64,000 nucleotides of DNA from Veillonella rodentium (GCF_900187285.1 NZ_LT906470.1:1131501-1195500), one strand, 5' to 3'. Shown: positions 8,489 to 18,895, counted from the stretch's first letter. Notes: generated by a model not told the origin, from the sequence alone. Numbers and translations: made by a program.

Positions 8489-8520
8489 ATAAAAGGCTCA
8501 TTACAACGATGAGCCTTTAT
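8489..8520 (-). terminator. Terminator downstream of the DoxX gene
   Basis: The stem AAAGGCTCAT / ATGAGCCTTT (loop CGTTGTA on the minus strand) is followed by TATTTTAT. It ends the doxX transcript just before the lysA ribosome site and overlaps the lysA leader. Confidence 0.75.
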
Positions 8521-8530
8521 ATCCCAATTA

Positions 8531-8947
8531 CTATTTAAACAAAGCTTTATCTAAACTATAGCGACCTGCACCGGCAAAGAACAACATAATAGCGCCGAAG
8601 CCAAGTTGAGACGGATAATCCCAGCCAAAGAAACTGCCGTTCAGATTAATAATGGTAGCCGTTGCTAAAGTGCCTACAAGCAGAATAGCACCAATGCGTG
8701 TAAATAATCCTACCGCAATGAGAATACCGCCAATCATTTCAGCAAGTGCAGCCGCGGTTCCCAGCATTTCATAGCCGCCGGATACACCTAAAGGAGCCAA
8801 CATGGCACCTACCTTGTATAATCCCTGAGAGCCGCTAAGCCATTTTAAATAGCCATGATAAAACATGGAAATCCCCAATGCTAGACGATAGATAAACAAA
8901 CCAAAGTTAATATAATTAGGTTTACTTTTGAATATAAAGTTTAACAC
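8531..8947 (-). CDS. DoxX-family small integral membrane protein
   Basis: Four hydrophobic segments are visible: INFGLFIYRLALGISMFYHG, the LGTAAALAEMIGGILIAVGLF region, IGAILLVGTLATATIINL, and GFGAIMLFFAGAG. The RLALGISMFYHGYLKW start and the GxFxR loop are typical of DoxX/YphA-type proteins. The biochemical role is uncertain; relatives are linked to redox homeostasis or quinone-associated oxidoreductases. Start: GTG at 8947 preceded by AGAGGTGTTACT. The frame extends further upstream to 9022, but that extension is Tyr/Ile-rich and lacks a ribosome site. Length is about 138 residues, the usual family size. Confidence 0.75.
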   Translation of the reverse strand: MLNFIFKSKPNYINFGLFIYRLALGISMFYHGYLKWLSGSQGLYKVGAMLAPLGVSGGYEMLGTAAALAEMIGGILIAVGLFTRIGAILLVGTLATATIINLNGSFFGWDYPSQLGFGAIMLFFAGAGRYSLDKALFK

Positions 8948-9145
8948 AGTAACACCTCTTTCTCTATTATATAGATAAATTTCAATATATTCAGTATATA
9001 TTAAAATAATGTTACTTGTCAAACAAGACTCATATAAAATTCTATAGAATTATAACATACTAAACTTTCAAAATCAATTTCATCGATGTCAACTATTAAC
9101 ACAAGAATTTACAATCAAAATTATTCAACTAATACATAGAAAATC

Positions 9146-9202
9146 AAAAAAATACCCCTAATGAATATAAGAGTATAGGAATCTTAATTCATTAGAGGTA
9201 TT
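9146..9202 (-). terminator. groESL terminator
   Basis: On the minus strand, ATACCTCTAATGAAT pairs with ATTCATTAGGGGTAT around a loop of about 26 bases, followed by seven Ts. It lies 34 bases after the groEL stop. Confidence 0.8.
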
Positions 9203-9235
9203 GTAAGATTAACTAAAGAGTTTTAGCAGCTGATA

Positions 9236-10873
<1,638 letters not shown>

Positions 10874-10969
10874 CTACATAATTGGACTATCCAATGCAAC
10901 AGAAATATATATTTGTGAAAGCACTATATAAATACTCAAATATAATGTTTCTAATAAATATTTAACCTA

Positions 10970-11251
10970 TTATAATATTGCTAGAATATCGCGTTCACTG
11001 ATAATCAAGTGAGTAGCGCCATCGATTTCTAATTCGCTACCGGCATATTTCGCGAACATAACATGGTCGCCAACCTTAACTTCCGGAGCTACACGTTGAC
11101 CATTATCACATAGTTTACCGGAACCTACAGCTACAACTTCACCTTCTTGAGGTTTTTCTTTTGCTGTATCAGGAAGAAAAATACCGCTCTTCGTTTTTTC
11201 CTCTTTTTCTACTAAACGAATAACAACACGATCAGCTAATGGTTTTAACAT
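10970..11251 (-). CDS. groES: GroES co-chaperonin (Hsp10)
   Basis: A 93-residue protein with [20 protein letters not shown] at the N-terminus, the mobile loop ([19 protein letters not shown]) that contacts GroEL, and the roof hairpin. It caps the GroEL cavity. It is the first gene of the operon, with a CIRCE operator and a promoter 33-100 bases upstream. The ribosome site AGGAGTG precedes the ATG. Confidence 0.98.
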   Translation of the reverse strand: MLKPLADRVVIRLVEKEEKTKSGIFLPDTAKEKPQEGEVVAVGSGKLCDNGQRVAPEVKVGDHVMFAKYAGSELEIDGATHLIISERDILAIL

Positions 11252-11284
11252 ATGATGTCACTCCTTTTTAATCTCATTCACTTA

Positions 11285-11311
11285 TTAGCACTCAAAGGCG
11301 TCGAGTGCTAA
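11285..11311 (-). promoter_or_regulatory. CIRCE operator (HrcA binding site)
   Basis: A perfect TTAGCACTC - 9 bases - GAGTGCTAA inverted repeat lies just downstream of the groESL promoter. HrcA is the known repressor of this element in Firmicutes; hrcA is not in the window. Confidence 0.98.
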
Positions 11312-11322
11312 TCACAAGTATT

Positions 11323-11350
11323 ATTATAACCTAACTTAAAATAATTGCAA
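11323..11350 (-). promoter_or_regulatory. groESL promoter
   Basis: On the minus strand, TTGCAA (11345-11350) is followed by a 16-base spacer and a perfect TATAAT (11323-11328). The CIRCE element begins about 12 bases downstream of the -10, so HrcA would block initiation. Confidence 0.85.
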
Positions 11351-11375
11351 GACTTTTTTTTGATTTTTTGACTTT

Positions 11376-11954
11376 TTAGTTTTTCCCTGATTTATTAACT
11401 TGTTCAATGATGCATTGACAGGTTTTTACTATAGACATATGTTGCTTCATACTTAGACTTCGTATACGGCCATAGGCCTCTTCCTCTGAAATTTTATATA
11501 GTTCCATAAGAATTCCTGTCCCTCTCTGAATAAACTTGCGCTCCTCCAAGGATTGTTCCAATTGAACCATCTGCTCTCTTAAGTTTTCATCGGATTTAAA
11601 ACGTCCTAACGCCATTTCCAAGGTAGGCATCAACTGGTCCTCCCGCAACGGTTTGATTAAATAACCATACACTCCCGATTCACGGGCTTTATCAATTAAA
11701 TCCTGTTGGCTATAACTCGTGAGTAACACAACCGGTGCATAATGATGAAAACCGATCTGTCGGGCCGCCTCGATACCATCCAACTCAGGCATTTTTACAT
11801 CCATTAAAATAATATCAGGATGATGATCTTTGCATAATTGAATCGCTTCTATTCCATTGGAGCCTTCCCCTACCACTTCATGGCCTTGAGACTCCAATAT
11901 ATCCCGTAAATCCATACGAATAAGGGATTCATCATCTACAATAGCTATGCGCAT
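11376..11954 (-). CDS. Response regulator with ANTAR RNA-binding domain (PdtaR/EutV-like)
   Basis: Receiver domain, residues 1-118: acidic pair Asp7/Asp8, phospho-acceptor Asp52 in ILMDVKMPELDG, Thr/Ser at 79-80 and Lys101 in LIKPL. A short coiled segment (LREQMVQLEQSLEERK) follows, then a C-terminal ANTAR domain (about 130-188) with the conserved GILMELYKISEEEAYGRIRSLSM core. ANTAR regulators bind paired hairpins in nascent RNA and prevent termination. The gene directly follows its cognate kinase gene (adjacent, no gap). The RNA targets are unknown. Start: ATG after GGAGAAGTAA. Confidence 0.9.
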   Translation of the reverse strand: MRIAIVDDESLIRMDLRDILESQGHEVVGEGSNGIEAIQLCKDHHPDIILMDVKMPELDGIEAARQIGFHHYAPVVLLTSYSQQDLIDKARESGVYGYLIKPLREDQLMPTLEMALGRFKSDENLREQMVQLEQSLEERKFIQRGTGILMELYKISEEEAYGRIRSLSMKQHMSIVKTCQCIIEQVNKSGKN

Positions 11955-13346
11955 TTACTTCTCCTTTTTCATATGAATCGTAACAGTCACACCTTTTTGT
12001 GAATTCACTATGCGTAAAGATCCGTTTAATTCATGAATGACTAGATTATTAATAATTGTCAATCCTAATCGCTTATTAGATCCTATATCAAAATCTTCTG
12101 GTAATCCCCGACCGTCGTCACTGAAGGTCATGATGATTTCATCATCCGTTTCATCGACGGCTAAATGAATATTTCCGCTTTCACCGTCTAAACCATGTTC
12201 CAGACTATTTGTAATCAATTCATTAATAATGAGTGACACATAGCTGGCCACATATGAGGAAATTAATATATCCGCTCCGTCATAAGTAAAAGTTACCATT
12301 TGATTATGACGGGCCATACTGAGTCTTAATAATCGACACAACTCATCATATATGGAGCGTACCCCGATATAATCCTCATCATAATGTGACACTATATCAT
12401 GAACTAATGCCATGCTTTCAATGCGATTGATCCCTTCCTGCAAAGCTTGTTTTACGTCCGGTAAATTCGACCGGCGGGCCTCCATACGCAAAAGCCCGGC
12501 TACCGTCTGCAGATTGTTTTTTACACGATGGTGAATTTCTTTTATGATAGAATTTTTTACGAGCAGCTCCTGCTGCTGTTTACTTTCACGGGTGCAATCA
12601 TGGAGGACTAAAAAACACCTCGTTTCATTACGCCCCATGGCAATAGGAATCATATGCTGACGAATGACCATATCCTGATAGATCTCTTCACTGGTGTATA
12701 CAGTCCTGTTCCCTAATACCTGCTGTATAGCGGAAATTTTTAAGGTCCCCCCGTAAATTGATGAACCGATGAGACGACGATTAAATCCCAATATATCGAC
12801 CAGCTGTAAAGCGGCTTCATTGCCGTAAATAATTGTATTAGTATGATCAAATATAATAAGTCCGTCCAGATACGATATAGGTTCATAGGACTGTATCTGT
12901 TCATCTGTCGCAGTCAACATGAGCCGATGCATCGTATCCGATAAGATATACTCCCGTTCAAATTGATCAGGTTGAACGGAGGTAGATAAAGTAAATGAAA
13001 TACCTCCGATGATTCGCCCCCCATTATCGGCAATGGGAAAAACATGTTCCCGGCTGGTTTCAACGGCTCCACATTGAGGGCTTCCCTTAGCAAACATATT
13101 CCGCCATAAATAAGAACTCTTTGTCCGACGCGTCACGATCTCCGTATCATTACGCATGATACAGAGCATATTAATACCGTCCTTATCGCTGTCCTCATAA
13201 GAGGATCTTAAAAGTGGCGTAAAAAGCTGTATCCTTTGACGGGTTACAGATTCGCCAAAGGATATAAGTGTGCTGATATGCTTAAGTAATGCTGTTTGTG
13301 ATGGTCCCAATGGGGTTTCATTCAAAATATCCTGACCGATATCCAC
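11955..13346 (-). CDS. Sensor histidine kinase, PdtaS/EutW-like
   Basis: About 463 residues with no membrane segment. Order: an N-terminal H_kinase_N/GAF-like sensor (to about 145), a PAS-like domain (about 155-255, with ISYLDGLIIFDHTNTIIYGNEAA), a HisKA_2 phospho-acceptor region with the signature EIHHRVKNNLQTVAGLL (His at about 272/273), and a HATPase with NELITNSLEHG (N box), DDGRGLPEDF (G1) and RLGLTIINNL. This architecture matches PdtaS, partner of an ANTAR regulator. Start choice: GTG at 13346 follows AAGAGGATTAATT; the in-frame TTG further upstream lacks a site. It begins 3 bases after tsaD, so it is probably cotranscribed with the t6A genes. Confidence 0.88.
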   Translation of the reverse strand: MDIGQDILNETPLGPSQTALLKHISTLISFGESVTRQRIQLFTPLLRSSYEDSDKDGINMLCIMRNDTEIVTRRTKSSYLWRNMFAKGSPQCGAVETSREHVFPIADNGGRIIGGISFTLSTSVQPDQFEREYILSDTMHRLMLTATDEQIQSYEPISYLDGLIIFDHTNTIIYGNEAALQLVDILGFNRRLIGSSIYGGTLKISAIQQVLGNRTVYTSEEIYQDMVIRQHMIPIAMGRNETRCFLVLHDCTRESKQQQELLVKNSIIKEIHHRVKNNLQTVAGLLRMEARRSNLPDVKQALQEGINRIESMALVHDIVSHYDEDYIGVRSIYDELCRLLRLSMARHNQMVTFTYDGADILISSYVASYVSLIINELITNSLEHGLDGESGNIHLAVDETDDEIIMTFSDDGRGLPEDFDIGSNKRLGLTIINNLVIHELNGSLRIVNSQKGVTVTIHMKKEK

Positions 13347-13348
13347 AA

Positions 13349-14380
13349 TTAATCCTCTTTCCAAGACACATAACCGATTTCAACACTCGGTTTCGCATTT
13401 AATGTAAGATCGCTAAATTTTCCGGCCTTAGCCATGTAATAGGCTCTACATCCAATCATAGCCGCATTATCCGTAGATAAAATCTTGTGAGGTTTATAAT
13501 AGGTGAACCCTTCCTCGTGACACATATTCTCTAATGCGCTTTGCAAACCTTTATTTGCGGATACTCCGCCGGCAATAGTGATACGAGTTTCCCCCAATGT
13601 ATGCGCCGCATCCTTCGTCTTTTCCACCAGTACATCAACGATGGCTTTTTGAAAGGATGCCGCCACATCCGCTTGATTAACAGGTTCATCTTTCTGCTGT
13701 TTACTGTTAAGATAATTGAGGACCGCAGACTTTAAACCGCTAAAACTGAATTCAAAATTTCCGGGTTCGCTCAACGCCTTCGGAAACTCAATAGCATTTT
13801 CATCGCCTGTAGCAGCAAGGGCATCAATATGAGGTCCTCCCGGATAAGGAAAGCCCATCACGCGAGCAATTTTATCAAACGCCTCGCCCGCTGCATCATC
13901 TCGAGTCTGTCCTAAAATATGAAATTCTTCATACCCTTTCACATGAACAAGCATCGTATGTCCACCGGATACGACAAGACTTAAAAATGGTGGTTCTAGA
14001 TCAGGATTCGCCAAAAAATTAGCAAAAATATGCCCTTCCATATGATGCACCGGCACCAAGGGAATGCCTGTTGCAAAGGATAATCCCTTTGCCGCTGCAA
14101 CACCGACCAGCAAAGCTCCCACTAATCCGGGACCGTATGTCACACCGATATGATCAATATCTTTCAATGTAACCTGTGCATCTTTCAATGCCTGATCGAT
14201 AACGGGGATTACCTGTTCGATATGATGGCGGGAAGCAATTTCAGGTACAACGCCGCCAAATTTTCTATGTATTGGAATTTGACTGGATATAACGTTTGAT
14301 AAAACGGTGCGACCATCCTTAAGGACTGCCGCCGATGTTTCATCACAGCTGCTTTCCAATGCTAATGTATATATACTCAT
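13349..14380 (-). CDS. tsaD: TsaD, tRNA N6-threonylcarbamoyl transferase
   Basis: A 343-residue ASKHA-fold protein with the Kae1/TsaD signatures: LALESSCDETSAAVL at the N-terminus, the metal-binding VVPEIASRHHIEQV and HHMEGHIFAN histidines, SLVVSGGHTMLVH, and the C-terminal ITIAGGVSANKGLQ. It transfers threonylcarbamoyl from the adenylate to A37 of ANN-decoding tRNAs with TsaB and TsaE. It overlaps rimI by 4 bases, so translation is coupled. All three t6A partners other than TsaC are encoded together here. Confidence 0.97.
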   Translation of the reverse strand: MSIYTLALESSCDETSAAVLKDGRTVLSNVISSQIPIHRKFGGVVPEIASRHHIEQVIPVIDQALKDAQVTLKDIDHIGVTYGPGLVGALLVGVAAAKGLSFATGIPLVPVHHMEGHIFANFLANPDLEPPFLSLVVSGGHTMLVHVKGYEEFHILGQTRDDAAGEAFDKIARVMGFPYPGGPHIDALAATGDENAIEFPKALSEPGNFEFSFSGLKSAVLNYLNSKQQKDEPVNQADVAASFQKAIVDVLVEKTKDAAHTLGETRITIAGGVSANKGLQSALENMCHEEGFTYYKPHKILSTDNAAMIGCRAYYMAKAGKFSDLTLNAKPSVEIGYVSWKED

Positions 14381-14829
14381 TCTATTTCCTTTGTAACGAG
14401 AGACATGATATATGCATCTTCCTTAGGTTCCGAATAATAGTCTTTACGTATCCCCTTTACGGTAAATCCTAAATTTCTATACATGGCCAAGGCCGATAAA
14501 TTTGAAATTCGAACCTCCAGAAAGATTTCCTGCATTCCTCGCTGAACACATGCATCAATTAAACACGCCATCAATTGAGTACCGTAGCCCTTGCACCGAA
14601 CTTCGGGAATAATGGCGATATTCGTAATCTGTCCTTCATCGTGAACAAGCCAAACACCACCATATCCGATAATTCTGTCATTTTCAGACAGCACCATATA
14701 CAGCTTATTCGATGTATTTTCTAACTCAGACGCAACAGACTCTAAGCTCCATGAAACAGAAAAGGATACTTGTTCAATTTCATAGATAACCTGTGCATCT
14801 TCTATGGTAGCCATTCGAATATCCATCAT
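14377..14829 (-). CDS. rimI: Ribosomal-protein-alanine N-acetyltransferase (RimI-like)
   Basis: A 150-residue GNAT enzyme. It shows the acetyl-CoA binding motif A (ITNIAIIPEVRCKGYGTQLM, with the R-x-x-G-x-G/A pattern), the EIFLEVRISNLSALAMYRNLGF motif B segment typical of RimI, and a C-terminal YYSEPKEDAYIM. RimI acetylates the N-terminus of ribosomal protein S18 and its gene is commonly embedded between tsaB and tsaD, exactly as here. It overlaps both neighbours by 4 bases. Confidence 0.93.
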   Translation of the reverse strand: MMDIRMATIEDAQVIYEIEQVSFSVSWSLESVASELENTSNKLYMVLSENDRIIGYGGVWLVHDEGQITNIAIIPEVRCKGYGTQLMACLIDACVQRGMQEIFLEVRISNLSALAMYRNLGFTVKGIRKDYYSEPKEDAYIMSLVTKEIE

Positions 14830-15584
14830 TCTGCTCCTGCCGCTTCCGTCACGATAACAGAAAGGTTTTGAGATAGCATATCCGGGTTATCCTTATGGCG
14901 TTCCTCCCATAAAACCTCGGCTTCGGAGCGACGGATATAATAAGGAACCATATCCATCGGATCCGATATAAAATTCTTATCCACCAATTCTTTTCCGGAC
15001 AGCAATAAGGAGCTCGCCTTTGGAATTCTTCTCATTATATCGGCAATCATGCAATTTGTATCACTTTCATCTAACAGTTTTTCGATACGTTTGATACCGT
15101 CTCCGATGAAAATAACCTTCTCCTTAGAATCTCTAAAGCAATTAATCAAATTAACCGCCTCAACGACAAAAGGATCCTCGGTGCGAAGTAAACGATTTGC
15201 CTCATAGTGATATAAGGCTGCATAGACATGTTTTTTTTGAGCGTCCACAACAGTACAGATTGTATAATGCGTATACGGAATATTACGAGCCAGACTATCC
15301 ATAGTCATAACGCCATACAAAGGAATCTGTAAGGCATAAGCCATCGCCTTCGCCGTTCCCATACCGATTCGCAGCCCTGTAAAAGATCCGGGGCCGATAC
15401 TGACCATTATTCCTTTCAACATATCTTTTGTCACCTGTGTCGATTGTAAAAGCATATCGATATGCGGCACCAACTGTTCGGAATGAGTCAATCCGGCTTG
15501 TACGGTTAGTTCACCTACAAGGCGTTCTTCATCCATTAATGCAACACTTGAAACAAGAGAGCTCGTTTCAATTCCCAACCACAT
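14826..15584 (-). CDS. tsaB: TsaB, t6A synthesis partner of TsaD
   Basis: A 252-residue inactive paralogue of TsaD. It has the N-terminal LGIETSSLVSSVALM and the MVSIGPGSFTGLRIGMGTAK segment that defines TsaB, and lacks the metal-binding histidines. It dimerises with TsaD and recruits TsaE. Start: ATG after TAGGAGGCCATT. It overlaps the end of tsaE by 17 bases. Confidence 0.96.
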   Translation of the reverse strand: MWLGIETSSLVSSVALMDEERLVGELTVQAGLTHSEQLVPHIDMLLQSTQVTKDMLKGIMVSIGPGSFTGLRIGMGTAKAMAYALQIPLYGVMTMDSLARNIPYTHYTICTVVDAQKKHVYAALYHYEANRLLRTEDPFVVEAVNLINCFRDSKEKVIFIGDGIKRIEKLLDESDTNCMIADIMRRIPKASSLLLSGKELVDKNFISDPMDMVPYYIRRSEAEVLWEERHKDNPDMLSQNLSVIVTEAAGAE

Positions 15585-16062
15585 AATGGCCTCCTATCTC
15601 CAACAAATCATCCACTTCAAGATGATCGCTATCAAGTATAATCGAGCGACTCATATCATCGATGGTCTTTAAATTAATCCACAAAGTTTCATCCGGTAAT
15701 TCATCACGAAACTTGTCCGCCCATTCTACAATAGAGATCTGCTCCTCTGTATATTCATAAAATCCGATGTTTTCAAGTTCACTTACATCGTCTAAACGAT
15801 ACACATCAAAATGATATAAGGGACCGGACTCTGCGGTATATGTATTCATAATTGCAAAGGTAGGACTTGTAATCTCTTCCGTTACACCGAATCCCTGAGC
15901 AATCCCTTGCGCCAGATGAGTCTTGCCTGTCCCCAGATCGCCGACGAGTGCTACGCATAACGAATCTCTTTTTTTTCTTAACCATTTCCCCAAGTTTTTA
16001 CCAAAATCCTGTGTATCTTCTACCGAATGAGTTTCTAATCGAACCCGAGCTTTATGATTCAT
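15568..16062 (-). CDS. tsaE: TsaE, ATPase of the t6A complex
   Basis: A P-loop protein of about 164 residues with Walker A LVGDLGTGKTHLAQGIA, the TSPTFAIMNTY switch segment, and the Walker B-like HFDVYRLDD. It regulates turnover of the TsaB-TsaD complex. Start choice: the frame opens at a TTG at 16089 inside thiL; the ATG at 16062 gives the family N-terminus and is preferred although its AAAGGA site is about 13 bases away. It overlaps thiL slightly. Confidence 0.92.
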   Translation of the reverse strand: MNHKARVRLETHSVEDTQDFGKNLGKWLRKKRDSLCVALVGDLGTGKTHLAQGIAQGFGVTEEITSPTFAIMNTYTAESGPLYHFDVYRLDDVSELENIGFYEYTEEQISIVEWADKFRDELPDETLWINLKTIDDMSRSIILDSDHLEVDDLLEIGGHYVVGN

Positions 16063-17032
16063 GAAAATGATTATATCCTTTCGCTTCAATAGTTTTAACC
16101 GTTTTATCCGGCGTTACCATCTGTACAACGGTCGGTCCCGACAACACTTCACCAATTAATGAAATACCGTCCATATCCTGTAGTTGAGGAACTAAAGATT
16201 TCGGTGCAGTAAAGACAAGCTGAAAATCTTCCCCTCCATACAGTGCATAATCTACGGGATTAGTCTGTAGATGTTCAGCTAAAGCATATGTTTCCGCATG
16301 TAAGGGAATCGCCTTTTCCTCAATAACAATAGATACCGAGCTGGCCGATGCAATTTCATTAAGCTCACTGGCAAGACCATCACTGATATCATTCATACTG
16401 TGAACCCCAAGGTCTCGTAATCTCTGTCCCAAGAAAACCTGTGGTTCCGGCCGTTGATGCCCGATCTTGGTCATAGTATATCCATCCAGTGAATACATAA
16501 GTGCACTCAATCCGGTGGCGGCATATCCTAAATAATTGGTCACGCCCACCACATCGCTGATTTGAGCTCCGCTACGTAATACGGCACATCCTTGCGGTAC
16601 TTCACCGATGATGGTTACTGTCCAAACCATAGGTCCTTCGATACGTACTGTATCACCACCTAATATATTAACGCCATACTTCTTACATTGATCTTTAATA
16701 CCTCTATAGATTTCAGCCAATATATCCGTATCTATATAATCCGGTGCAGCTACAGACAAAACCACTTGCTTAGGCGTTCCCCCCATTGCAGCAATATCAC
16801 TTAAATTAGCTGACATGAGGCGATATCCCACATCATAGGGCATCATATAATGAAAGCTGAAATGAACTCCTTCCACCATTGTATCCGTACTGATTAACTG
16901 ATCCACATGCTCAGAAGTATTGTAAATGGCACAATCATCACCAATACCTTGAATTACCGTATCCGGATTATAAACGGTATCACTCTGAATATGACGTATG
17001 AAATTAAATTCTCCTACCTGTTTTAATTGCAT
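16052..17032 (-). CDS. thiL: ThiL, thiamine-monophosphate kinase
   Basis: About 326 residues of the PurM/ThiL ATP-dependent kinase family. Features are GEFNFIRHI at the N-terminus, GIGDDCAIY and STDTMVEGVHF (Mg/ATP aspartates), MSANLSDIAAMGGTPKQ, ILGGDTVRIEG, and the C-terminal DISDGLASELNEIA and YALYGGEDFQLVF. It converts TMP to TPP. Start choice: ATG at 17032 after TTAGGTGATGGG; the upstream ATG at 17077 lies within the predicted -10 region and is probably not transcribed. It heads the tsa operon. Confidence 0.94.
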   Translation of the reverse strand: MQLKQVGEFNFIRHIQSDTVYNPDTVIQGIGDDCAIYNTSEHVDQLISTDTMVEGVHFSFHYMMPYDVGYRLMSANLSDIAAMGGTPKQVVLSVAAPDYIDTDILAEIYRGIKDQCKKYGVNILGGDTVRIEGPMVWTVTIIGEVPQGCAVLRSGAQISDVVGVTNYLGYAATGLSALMYSLDGYTMTKIGHQRPEPQVFLGQRLRDLGVHSMNDISDGLASELNEIASASSVSIVIEEKAIPLHAETYALAEHLQTNPVDYALYGGEDFQLVFTAPKSLVPQLQDMDGISLIGEVLSGPTVVQMVTPDKTVKTIEAKGYNHFHES

Positions 17033-17067
17033 CCCATCACCTAATTTCCGATTATTGTACTCTTTGT

Positions 17068-17096
17068 ATTGTAACATATAATAAAGTCAACAAAAA
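17068..17096 (-). promoter_or_regulatory. Weak candidate promoter of the thiL-tsa operon
   Basis: On the minus strand TACAAT (17068-17073) is preceded by 17 bases and TTTTTG (17091-17096). A TTGACT lies within the spacer at a non-productive distance. Initiation near 17061 would support the ATG at 17032 as the thiL start. Confidence 0.4.
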
Positions 17097-17097
17097 T

Positions 17098-17130
17098 AGC
17101 AGGCAGTCGATATATTATCGACTGCCTGCT
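17098..17130 (-). terminator. Terminator after the GerMN gene
   Basis: A long perfect stem AGCAGGCAGTCGATA / TATCGACTGCCTGCT with a short loop is followed on the minus strand by ATTTTTG. It ends the amidase-GerMN transcript immediately upstream of the thiL promoter. Confidence 0.88.
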
Positions 17131-17148
17131 ATTTTGTGCTGATTCCTA

Positions 17149-17709
17149 TTATTTCTTAATAAGATCATTCATTCGTTTTATCGGTTCACTTGTATCAAAA
17201 CCGCCTATTGTATCCACCTTTTTCCCGTCGGACACAAAGAGAACACCGTTAATATTATCAAATGACGTCAACGTATTAACAATCGCCGCCATTTGTAATT
17301 TAACTGTTAAATCTCCACCTTTGGCTGCAACAAAGGCTTTATTGACCTCAACAGAAGCAATACCGTTCTTAACCGTAACAGAATTGATTTCCACATCCTT
17401 GGAGAATACCGGATACTGTTGCGCTCGGTCGGCTTCCAACATTGCAAGTAATGCTGCTTTTGGAGTTACCTTATTAGCTTCCATATCAACAGTTTTCTGT
17501 TTAACACCGGAGCCATCTTCCGTAGGAACAAAGAATACCATTTTTACCTTCTCATTCGATGTTTTTGTTGTTTCTGCATCCTTATTTATCTTTGACTCCT
17601 GTACAGGTTCACTTTTACCTGGAGTCGGTGATTGTTCCGGTCCACAGCCTGCAGCAAAAGCGAGAATGCCAATACAGAGGATCGATAAAACTTGCTTACG
17701 TAACTTCAT
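17149..17709 (-). CDS. GerMN-domain lipoprotein
   Basis: A 186-residue protein with a lipoprotein signal: MKLRKQVLSILCIGILAFAAGCG, with the lipobox A-A-G-C at Cys22. A linker rich in Ser/Lys/Glu is followed by a GerMN (sporulation/spore germination-type) domain at about 52-180 (VKMVFFVPTEDGSGVK ... AALLAMLEA ... VKNGIASVEVNKAF). GerMN domains occur in envelope proteins linked to peptidoglycan. It follows the amidase gene by 3 bases, so a common role in wall remodelling is likely. Veillonella is not known to sporulate, so the spore name is only historical. Confidence 0.85.
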   Translation of the reverse strand: MKLRKQVLSILCIGILAFAAGCGPEQSPTPGKSEPVQESKINKDAETTKTSNEKVKMVFFVPTEDGSGVKQKTVDMEANKVTPKAALLAMLEADRAQQYPVFSKDVEINSVTVKNGIASVEVNKAFVAAKGGDLTVKLQMAAIVNTLTSFDNINGVLFVSDGKKVDTIGGFDTSEPIKRMNDLIKK

Positions 17710-17712
17710 CCA

Positions 17713-18810
17713 TTAACCTCCAAAGTAGCTCGCAATACCATTGGCAATGCGTTTTGCAAAATCCTCTTGTGTTTGTGGCGATTGTAATGCCTTTTCTTCA
17801 TTAGGATTTGAAATGAAACCGAGTTCAACAAGAATTGCAGGCATATTAGAATGTCTCAATACATATAAATTGCCTTCTTGACTACCGCGGTCTCCGCCAA
17901 AACCAGGAGTATTAGCAATTTGAGATTGTACCTTTTGAGCCAATCGCAAATCATTACCAGTCTTGCTATAGTAGTATGTAGCAATACCACCAACACTTGG
18001 ATTATTAAACGAATTGATATGAACACTAACCAATGCATCGGAATTATTAGCATTCGCAACATTAACACGAGCACCCAATTCATCAACACCACTCGCATTA
18101 GGACCATATACATCCACATCGGATGTACGAGTCATAACAACCTTGGCACCACGAGATTCCAAAGCGGCTTTCAAATATTTGGAAACCGGCAATGTGATAT
18201 TCTTCTCTTGTACCCCATGAGGACCGATAGCACCCGGATCACTACCACCATGACCTGGATCGATAGTAATAGTTTTACCGGAAAGACCTCCCGATGTAGA
18301 GTACTTACCGGAACCACCAGGCAGATTCTTTGCCGGATGTGCGGAAGGTGACGGTTTCTTGCCATAATAAACAGGCTTAGATACGGCCCCTTTCTTTTGT
18401 ACATCTACAACGATGCGATACGGCTTTTTATTAACCGTATCTTTTTTCAAGGAAAAGACTTTTACATCACCAGTATCAAGGGCAGAAGGTGTTGTAATCG
18501 TTACGGTTACATCTTTACCCACTTGAGAAAATTGAGCTGAATTAGCAATACTGGAATCCATCGTTATATTCCGTTTCGCTGTTTTCAACTTGGTATTTTT
18601 CAAGGTAACCGTCGTCGTTTTCCCATCCTTGCTAATCGATGCGGCTGCTTTTACAGGCGTGGATAAATCCATAACTATACGTACGTATGGTGCTGGTGCA
18701 TCCGTTCTTGTCACCCATCGAGCATCCTCAAGATTAGCCGCCTTTGCCTGAGTCAATAACAGGGGTATAACCATTAAGACTGCAAGGCAAATAAAAAATA
18801 GTTTACGCAA
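17713..18810 (-). CDS. N-acetylmuramoyl-L-alanine amidase (AMIN + Amidase_3, AmiC-like)
   Basis: About 365 residues. A signal peptide (KLFFICLAVLMVIPLLLT ... AKA) is followed by an AMIN domain (about 30-130, ARWVTRTDAPAPYVRIVMDL), a Ser/Gly/Lys linker, and a zinc amidase domain (about 185-365). Ligands visible: ITIDPGHGGSDPGA (His), VQEKNITLP (Glu), VSVHINSFN (His), and catalytic Glu in ILVELGFISN. It cleaves the stem peptide from MurNAc in the periplasm; AMIN domains target septal peptidoglycan or the outer-membrane side. The TTG at 18810, 8 bases after GGAG, is preferred over an in-frame GTG that overlaps the site. Confidence 0.93.
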   Translation of the reverse strand: MRKLFFICLAVLMVIPLLLTQAKAANLEDARWVTRTDAPAPYVRIVMDLSTPVKAAASISKDGKTTTVTLKNTKLKTAKRNITMDSSIANSAQFSQVGKDVTVTITTPSALDTGDVKVFSLKKDTVNKKPYRIVVDVQKKGAVSKPVYYGKKPSPSAHPAKNLPGGSGKYSTSGGLSGKTITIDPGHGGSDPGAIGPHGVQEKNITLPVSKYLKAALESRGAKVVMTRTSDVDVYGPNASGVDELGARVNVANANNSDALVSVHINSFNNPSVGGIATYYYSKTGNDLRLAQKVQSQIANTPGFGGDRGSQEGNLYVLRHSNMPAILVELGFISNPNEEKALQSPQTQEDFAKRIANGIASYFGG

Positions 18811-18857
18811 TACATTCACTCCAATCTAACTGACATACATTGTGTCCAAACCATAGA

Positions 18858-18895
18858 GATGAGCCGACGAAAGCTTTGTCTATCAAAGTCTCATC
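18858..18895 (-). other. Structured leader upstream of the amidase gene
   Basis: The minus strand can form GATGAG ... CTCATC enclosing a small CTTTG/CAAAG hairpin. No U-tract follows, so it is not a terminator. It lies 48 bases before the start codon in a 224-base gap. Function unknown; I did not recognise a known riboswitch class. The rest of this gap holds nothing else I can support. Confidence 0.3.

Noticed and set aside
13541-13735. Antisense open frames inside tsaD, groEL, ppsA, mutS2 and similar genes
   Set aside because: They lie opposite well-supported genes, have no ribosome sites and no family features.
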